14,422 bases of DNA from Tetmemena sp. SeJ-2015 (lineage: Eukaryota; Ciliophora; Spirotrichea; Sporadotrichida; Oxytrichidae). The notes under the pieces were generated by a model, which saw nothing but the letters and a program-made list of their open reading frames with translations, was not told the origin of the DNA and searched no databases. The stretch's first letter is position 1, and every line of letters begins with the position of its first letter. Location: the NCBI GenBank assembly GCA_027382625.1, contig JAJKFJ010024449.1:1-14422 (forward strand). Direction: 5' to 3'. This document shows positions 8,441 to 14,422 of this stretch, piece by piece. A program made the translations under genes and the position numbers.

Positions 8441-9787
8441 GGAGATTAATATTTTAAATCGATAAAAAGAGAGGAAGGCTTCAAAGTAGACGACTCTCTT
8501 TCTCTAGTGAGCTTGTTTATCAGGAGCAACAAGAACTCCTTGAAGCTGTAATTATAAACTGCTACTCCATCCAGAATCTTAAAAAGCAAATCAATAACTG
8601 AGCAGTTATTGTTGCAGATTATTACTAAAAAGATATAGTGCCCATAGTAATATGAGATCCTTTTTCAGCGCTGTTCTCAGCATCCAGAATTAGAGGAATT
8701 GCTTTAAAAGCTTAAGTATTAATTATAAATTTATAATCTGGAATCCGTGACATGGCACCAAAATCAGCCTGGCGAAGGTTTGGGTTCCCATGTGCTACTA
8801 GTCGAGTAAAATGCCTTTAGGAAGTTGTATACTTAAAAGAGGGGTGTGGATTATGATGGCATCGAAACCGTGAGGAAGATTTTGCAATAGATAGCAGAAT
8901 GGTGTAAAAGGAAGTGAGAGGTCTCTTGCTGACCTTCCTCGCCTGATTCAGTAAGGAGTGATGATATATATGCAATTTCAGAACTTTGCAGCTTGAAGGC
9001 GATCTTCAAACGTCACGGAGACCTTGAGGAAGCAGGTAGAAACTATTAGACTTTCATCACAACTACTGTCCTCTACAGACACGAGTAGGTGTTATGAGAT
9101 ATGTAGAAGCTTGTATTCAGAGAGGTTTATGACGGGAGAGTCACACGCTTAATACACAATACCAAGAAGCATTCGAGACTTGGCGGCTAGGTTTCGATAG
9201 TGACTTCTGGATGTATCTTAAATATGCCCTAAGAGTTTCTTAATTTGCCTTAATTAAATTAACATAAAATCTTGAAGAGATGGCAGAGAGAGAACAAGAA
9301 GCTTGGAATATTCGAGCCTTCCTACTAGCACTTGAAGCTTAAAAATTTTGTCAATCTTCAAAGCATTGGATGAGATATTCTAGAAACGTAAGAGCCACTT
9401 GCTTAAGTTTCCTATGAATTGAATTTCCAACAGAGATCTGCAATGGAATTTCCTCCTATAGCTCCCAGTTGCCTAAGCCATAGTAATTAAGCTCATTCAT
9501 CAACTCCTATCCAGAAAGAAGAAGGCATTTTAATAAAAGATATTCATAAGAGTGGACAGTCTTAGGTGCTCCTATTCCATTTCATAATTATACGCGGTCC
9601 TTCAGGATCCTTGATCGATTTCTATACCACGCTGGGCAGTTATAATTCTGACCTCTCTTTTTAGAAAGGATCTTTTTCGTTCTTCTAATCCTCAATATTC
9701 AAGATTCATAGATAAAGCCATTTTGTTACTCTATAGTACTGGGCTTTATTTTTTGTTTCTAGAACACCTACTTATAGCTTTGAAGAA
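8441..9787 (+). pseudogene. Decayed gene of unknown family (Gln-recoded frame with four TGAs)
   Basis: GC content rises here relative to both flanks. One frame, read with TAA/TAG as Gln, stays in phase for about 449 codons and is broken by TGA at 8915, 8930, 9095 and 9371; two more follow at 9788 and 9797. Parts look protein-like: GVDYDGIETVRKILQQIAEW (8841-8902), LKAIFKRHGDLEEAGRNYQ (8993-9049) and KLVFREVYDGRVTRLIHNTK (9104-9163). No start codon is visible at the front. The other forward frames are also partly open (for example around 9140-9230), so frameshifts could be present and the true frame may change. I recognise no domain. It may be a pseudogene, or macronuclear-destined segments with short eliminated inserts at the TGA sites. 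Confidence 0.45.
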
Positions 9788-9799
9788 TGAATTCATTGA

Positions 9800-11450
9800 T
9801 ACGAAGTGAGTTATTTCTTGACTAGATCGCTACAAGCTAGTGATAGAGCATAAAAGTTATCTTAGACCATGTCTTAGTGATTATACTTCTCCTCATTGGC
9901 ATGATGTTTGACTGAGCTTCAATAAGACTTTCAAAAGATAAAGTATCAGATTCTAAAGAATCGAGTAGTCGTTAAGATACTGTATTTTTGATTATCTCCA
10001 TTAAAAATTCAATTCACTTACTCTTACTCTATAAGCTTCCATTTAGGTATCTAAATTATAATAGCCACTAAATAATTTGTGCCAATAAAAGACTTCTCAA
10101 ATAAATTTAAATTAACTATAAGAGGTGTGCAAACTCTTTCATGGAAAAATTACGAGCATAATAATTCAGGAATAAAAGCATTGATTCAATGAATTTGTTA
10201 TAATTGCTCCACTTTTTATAACTTTTGTACTCTATCAAATGATCTTCTCTTCTAAATCTTTGAAGTACATGCTTTACTAATTATTTGCTCTCAATAATTT
10301 CTTTCACTTTTAATTTATTGTTCTTTTATTGTTAATTAAATATGATTAGTTCAAAATACCAAAATTCACGCCTAATAGATTTTAGATTTTGAAGGGAAGA
10401 GCTTTTTTTGAGCTCTCTGATAATGAAATCTAATAAGTAGTTTGAATTCAAAACCCTGAATATAAAATATATTATATATTTTGTGAAAAAGTGTTCCTTA
10501 CTTGACTGTTAAATTATTGCTTTAATTGGTTAATTGTATTAAAATGTATGTTTTACTAAAATTATAAGCGATAAATTAAAAATTTTAATGTATAAATTAA
10601 GTTCACCTTGCAAACTTAAGATTATTCAATATTCAATAAAACTTATGAATATATATGCAGTACTAGGTAACTCAGCAACCGCACATATCCCACATTCTGA
10701 TATTATTTATAAAGTATTCTTAAAGACTAGCAAAAATCTCTAGCCTATAATTTCATTAACTATAAATTAATACTTTAACCAAGATCTTAAAATTAATTGC
10801 TCTGATTAAAATCTTTCTTTAATGTTCCAGGATAAGTTTTTAGAAAGACATAAAATATTATATTGCACAATATATATTTCTTACCAAGCTAAATATCTTT
10901 TTTTATTTAAAAAGTAATGATATATTTTGATAAACTTTAAAGAACTTTACACTTTGAGGGAAATTTAAAATTATGAATAATTTAATGATAAACTATTCAA
11001 TTATTGTAGAGAGTTTATGCTTTAGAAAGTAAGTTTAAAATTTTATTAAAAATATAAAATGAAATTTTATATGACTACTGCAAAAGAAGGATATCATTAA
11101 AAGTTGTTATTTCTAAATTTCGACAGGGATTTCAAGACACAAAATTTGTTTATTTATCGAATTCATCCTGTTATCAATATTTTATTTTCTTTTGAATGGA
11201 GAGTTGATTGAGGAAATAGTTTTACTATAGTAATTTTTACTTTAGATTATTGCTCTTGATAATTTTAACTTTTTGGTAATATATAATTAGAAATAATTTT
11301 AACAATTTGAAATGAAATTATCTTATAATTTTTTTTGGGTTTTAGAGGTTATTATCAAGCATGAACAAGCTACCCTCTTCTTATTCCATATAATTAGTCG
11401 ATATTTCTAATTTAAATAATAAGATTTAATACAATTATATTGTCATAAAA
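9800..11450. other. Long AT-rich stretch without a recognised gene
   Basis: About 1.65 kb of low-GC sequence with homopolymer and (TA)n tracts, for example near 10470-10490. No frame has convincing codon character on either strand, and I see no telomeric repeat, structural RNA or large inverted repeat. Intergenic or eliminated spacer is the simplest reading. Confidence 0.55.
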
Positions 11451-11663
11451 ACTAACACTCTTTTACAAAGTTTTTTTTATATTTTTAACTTACTAATTTA
11501 AAATCAATGATTATAGGATAAATACGAATGCTTTATCGTGAGTTGTTTTTCCTCTTAAATAAATGCCAAAATTTACCCCTTACTGTAATCGGGTTTTGAT
11601 ACTCAAATTTATATTTCCATAATCGCATTTTTTTAGTATGCATATGAGAAAAAACATTTTCAT

Positions 11664-11895
11664 ATTTTGAGTCTTTCTAGCATGCCTTATCTAAAACTCT
11701 TTCGGTGCATTCTATCTGCTCAAAATCTAATCACGCTGCTCTCTAATCAGGCTACTTCTCCGCGTTCTTTTTATCCATGCATGATTTACAGATTTAGGTC
11801 TCAGATCCCTTCTCAAAGCTTTCTAATGCTTTTTAAAGAAAGGCATCCCTCATCCTTCTATTGTTTGTGTTTCTATGCCTGCTCTGCTCTTTGAT
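11664..11895 (-). pseudogene. Coding-like segment, possible C-terminal piece of the 12079-13234 gene
   Basis: On the minus strand, the frame that carries the upstream gene's last piece continues past its TGA at 12081-12079 and regains coding character here: MRDAFLQKALESFEKGSE (11853-11800), then CKSCMDKKNAEKQPDQRAA, a TGA at 11733-11731, then LDFEQIECTERVLDKACQ. The plus-strand ORF over the same bases is Ser/Leu/Phe-rich, as expected for an antisense shadow. The stretch between, 11896-12078, is AT-rich and could be an intron, an eliminated insert or 3' flank. A single CxxC is present but no full zinc finger. Confidence 0.4.
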
Positions 11896-12078
11896 TATAT
11901 CTATATGCAGCATTAGCTAAGCTAGGTAATGAAGAATGAGCAATCTCTAGGAATAGCTAGAAACTTTTTTTTATGGAATTAAAAAGTACGCAAAAATACA
12001 CTGCCAATTCGCACAATCTAGCGCAGATTATTTGAAGGTACCCAGAATAAAATAGGGAACTTAATTTCTGAACACGTT

Positions 12079-13234
12079 TCACACTGGCCTCCATAGCTCC
12101 TCTGGTACGTGAAATCCTCCTTCAATCCTGTTCCATTCAAATAACTTTTGACGTGCCTGTGCTTATGACATCCTGATTTAGGCTTCAGTATCAAGCATCC
12201 CCTTGAAATAGCAAGGCTTGTAGAAATCGCTGCTCTTATATTTCAATAGCTCCGTGAACTCCTTGCCTAGGCCAAATTTACCTTTGCTTGAATCTTTTGA
12301 AAGGCTTGGCATATGTACATCCCTCTCCACTTTCTTTGATGAGAGCTTTGACTTGCTGACCTCATTGTTTCTTTTCTTTGAGTTGATGTCCCTACTTTTA
12401 TAAGTGCTTTCATGAATATCATCTTTCTCGAATTGATTTGAAACATTACTCTTCGGAAATCTGCGGCTTGAGTAGAGACCTCTTTTTTCTTGCTCGTGGC
12501 CGCGAACTCTCTCAGTCTTGAATGCCAACTACTAGGAGCCGCCTTCCCAATTCCAAATGTTTCATTTAGCACTCTTATTGATTGGTACGAATTGTCGGGG
12601 TAGTTGGCGCGAAATGGCAGGAATTTATCTTAATTCAATCTTCGCTCTGGCTCGTACCCAAACCTCATCCCAATCTCATGACACATAACCTTCCTTCCGC
12701 GCCAGCCAAGGCTTCTATACCTTTGATCGGTATTAAAACCCATTCTGGTGAAGGACCCGCTCGGTAAGACGCCTCGTTCTGCCGAGGCATAAGGGTTATT
12801 CTTCTTCTGTTCTAATCCACCTTTCACTTAATGTATTGCTCCACGTCTTGAATGAACTCTTTCACAAAGCTCTAGCCCTAAAATCCTATCTTCGTTGCCA
12901 TGTGAAGGATGTAGCAGCATACGTCATTCACAAGGTCCCCTATGAAGAAAGCAGCAGCAAACACTGGTCCTTTGATATTGCGCTAAACCAGTTTACTCTT
13001 GGCAGCAATGTACCAGTTCGAGAGCACCTCAGAGTCAATACTCGAGTAATTCCCTTGATCTTCGAAAAGATTCATGGGTAATGCCTGAGTCATTCCATAT
13101 TTGCTTCGGATAGAATAGGAATATCTGCTCTTAAAGAACTGCGAAGGCTCCAAGTATATTAAGGAAGCAGAGACGTTGAGAGGAAGTCGCAGAAACTCTT
13201 GTTGCTCTAACTCAGTTGCTAGGAATCTTATCAT
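12079..13234 (-). pseudogene. Unrecognised gene in three frame-shifted pieces
   Basis: Piece 1 starts at ATG 13234 (MIRFLATELEQQEFLRLPL), passes a hydrophobic part GPVFAAAFFIGDLVNDVCCY (12962-12903) and stops at TGA 12826-12824 after 136 codons. Piece 2 is open at once in the -1 frame from 12827 (VKGGLEQKKNNPYASAERG) through MGFNTDQRYRSLGWRGRK to about 12560. Piece 3, in a third frame, begins within 12561-12267, is rich in Lys, Ser and Arg (SKSKLSSKKVERDVHMPSLS) and ends KLFEWNRIEGGFHVPEELW at TGA 12081-12079. All pieces use TAA/TAG as Gln, and GC content is well above the flanks. Pieces follow each other without gaps, so simple indels explain the breaks; eliminated inserts or junctions of macronuclear segments are possible too. 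I recognise no family. The Lys/Ser-rich part is probably disordered. Confidence 0.55.
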
Positions 13235-13715
13235 TTTGTTTTTATCTACTGAAACCCCAAATTATAATTAAGAATCTTACATAGGATAATAGTACGGTTT
13301 CTTATCTAGTACTGATTAAGTGCTGAGTTTTGAAATTGATTATTAATTACATTCCTAAAATTTTACTTTACTTTACTATAATTAAGAATAAGCAATTAAA
13401 TAGCTGTTATTTTAGAAGAAAACAATTCACGATAAAGCATTCGTATTCATCCTATAGTTTAATTAATAAACAGATGGTTAGAACCAGTAGGCGATTAATA
13501 AATTATTTTCTCTAAAGTAAATAAATCTAGCCATTAATTTATACTTTAAAATTATCTTTATCATTAATCAATATCGAATTTTATTCGATAGCTTTACTCT
13601 TTAACTTATTATATTAGAATGTGTAAATTTTATTTTTAATTTGAGATTTTATTTATATTAATTTTTCATATTATATTATCCCTTAAAGTATTATAATTTA
13701 TTTTGCATAAATAAA
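13235..13715. other. AT-rich spacer upstream of the minus-strand gene
   Basis: This stretch holds the presumed 5' flank of the gene starting at 13234 and is very AT-rich up to the telomeric tract. A lone AAACCCCAAA occurs near 13253-13262. No coding frame has convincing character; a 61-codon ORF at 13330-13515 is Lys/Ile/Tyr-rich and looks like chance. Confidence 0.5.
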
Positions 13716-13735
13716 CCCCAAAACCCCAAAACCCC
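13716..13735 (+). repeat. Internal telomeric repeat tract C4A4C4A4C4
   Basis: CCCCAAAACCCCAAAACCCC is the telomere sequence of hypotrich ciliates. Within a longer sequence it marks either the terminus of a Telomere-Bearing Element or a remnant of telomere addition. It is preceded by AAA and followed by a sharp rise in GC. Confidence 0.9.
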
Positions 13736-14296
13736 AGCTACCCAAGGTGAGAGAGAGTGTGAGTAGAGGAGAAATGTGCAGGCTTAATTGCACGTGAAAA
13801 GGCTCAATAGAGTCGTTACACCTCTCGAGAGGACGCAATGATGATGAGATACCTACTTTCCACCTCCTCAGCTTAGCCAGTGATTTCAGTTACACTCATC
13901 CAGGAAGACTCCGAACTTAATCCTCCTCTCCTCAATAGTGGCAGCCGCTCATTGCCTCTCCTCCTTCAAGAATGACGATGTTGAATCCAAGATCGCGCAT
14001 GCCTCCTACCCAGTGGTGATGCATGCGACTCGAGCTCAGCGATTTGAGTGAAGATGTGAACGGCCGCTATTATCGAGCTGCTTCTCCTTATATTATTAGA
14101 TTATATTATTTAATGGTCTAACTCAAACTAGGAAGCGAGGAGGAGGGACCTGATCTTAGGGACCTGTCGAGTATAGCTGAGCTTGGTGGTGAAAGGTGAT
14201 GTCATCTTATCTCGTTGCGTATTCGTCGTTGCAGAGACTGTCGATTCTCTAATGTAGTCTTCCTTGATTGTCTCCTACTCGATCTCTCCTCACACT
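13736..14296. other. GC-richer 561-bp island between two C4A4 tracts
   Basis: The sequence between the tracts is markedly GC-richer than the DNA on either side, apart from a short AT-rich patch near 14090-14115. A 9-bp inverted pair GAGTGTGAG (13755-13763) and CTCACACTC (14289-14297) lies near its two ends. It holds short open frames on both strands, none recognised. Confidence 0.6.
13966..14205 (-). CDS. Possible small ORF in the GC-rich island
   Basis: On the minus strand ATG 14205 opens 79 codons to TGA 13968-13966 (MTSPFTTKLSYTRQVPKIRS at the start), and the frame is open back to 14289. It is Ser/Arg/His-rich. The frame passes through the AT-rich patch, where TAA/TAG codons cluster, so this part may be noncoding. 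Competing frames on both strands are also open. No family is recognised. Confidence 0.22.
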
Positions 14297-14313
14297 CAAA
14301 ACCCCAAAACCCC
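14297..14313 (+). repeat. TBE-type terminus: 17-nt telomeric repeat after ANT
   Basis: CAAAACCCCAAAACCCC stands directly after ACT (14294-14296). TBE elements of Oxytricha end in this 17-base telomeric sequence and insert at ANT. The orientation fits a left end with the element running to the right, out of the window. The subterminal inverted repeat cannot be checked without the other end. Confidence 0.7.
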
Positions 14314-14422
14314 ATAATATGATAAGAAAGTGAAAATAAGTTATGTATAATTAATTTCTTTATTAATACTTATAATCATGCTAAATTTTAACCCTAAACA
14401 GGCAATCTAAAGTCTTCTAGGA
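14314..14422. mobile_element. Probable left-end interior of a TBE running off the right edge
   Basis: The 109 bases after the telomeric terminus are AT-rich and noncoding, as expected for the end of such an element. The assignment rests on the 17-nt terminus and ANT site only. Confidence 0.4.

Noticed and set aside
11667..11894. Plus-strand 75-codon ORF rich in Ser, Leu, Phe and Cys
   Set aside because: The opposite strand reads as a better protein segment; this is its antisense shadow.
12582..13081. Two plus-strand ORFs (12582-12767 and 12836-13081)
   Set aside because: They overlap the minus-strand gene pieces, which have longer frames, better codon character and an ATG start at 13234.
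13251..13263. Single AAACCCCAAA as a telomere addition site
   Set aside because: Only one C4 unit is present and it is about 20 bases from a start codon; chance is enough.
13330..13515. 61-codon plus-strand ORF
   Set aside because: Composition is that of AT-rich spacer and there is no sign of a domain or conserved motif.
13716..13735. A true chromosome end
   Set aside because: Unrelated sequence continues on both sides, so it is internal in this assembly.
13716..14313. C4A4 tract as a telomerase RNA template
   Set aside because: The tracts have the right sequence, but I see no Pol III terminator or expected flanking stem, and the ANT-plus-17-nt pattern fits a TBE end better.

Overview
The window looks like germline (micronuclear) DNA of a hypotrich ciliate of the Oxytricha/Stylonychia kind. 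Three signs agree. First, the real reading frames are littered with TAA and TAG but end at TGA, and several TAA/TAG codons sit where conserved families carry Gln (kinase HxxG loop, helicase motif VI, transposase PQYNP). Second, two tracts of the hypotrich telomere sequence C4A4 lie inside the sequence; the right one is a 17-base CAAAACCCCAAAACCCC directly after an ANT triplet, as at the ends of Telomere-Bearing Elements (TBEs). Third, a TBE/Tc1-type DD34E transposase sits beside a kinase relic. A standard-code ORF search breaks these genes into small pieces, so most calls here come from re-reading the frames with TGA as the only stop.

Layout. 1-689: frameshifted, catalytically dead kinase, like the kinase part of the TBE 57-kDa gene. 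690-1366: AT-rich, no gene. 1367-1773: a dense block of nested perfect inverted repeats. 1884-2969: transposase, open apart from one TGA. 2978-3837 (minus strand): unrecognised gene convergent with the transposase, in two overlapping frames. 3838-4207: divergent promoter region with GTGATT boxes and a 10-bp tandem repeat. 4208-6882: the only clearly intact large gene, an 879-residue SF2 helicase-like protein with one 35-nt intron. 6883-8440: AT-rich, with one possible small secreted-protein ORF (7331-7807) and a GC-rich patch near 7790-7850. 8441-9787: decayed coding region of unknown family. 9800-11450: AT-rich, no gene seen. 11664-13234 (minus strand): an unrecognised gene broken into three or four pieces. 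13235-13715: AT-rich spacer. 13716-14313: GC-richer 561-bp island between two C4A4 tracts in the same orientation. The last C4A4 tract probably opens another TBE that runs off the right edge.

How it fits together. The left quarter resembles a decayed TBE-family transposon (kinase, transposase and a convergent accessory ORF). The helicase gene beside it is far better preserved than its neighbours and shares a roughly 370-bp divergent promoter with the accessory ORF. It may be a germline-limited gene, an extra cargo gene of the element, or a macronuclear-destined gene with a mobile neighbour. The broken genes on the right may be pseudogenes, or macronuclear-destined segments interrupted by internal eliminated sequences; comparison with a macronuclear assembly would decide. 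All family assignments are from motifs read by eye, without database searches.
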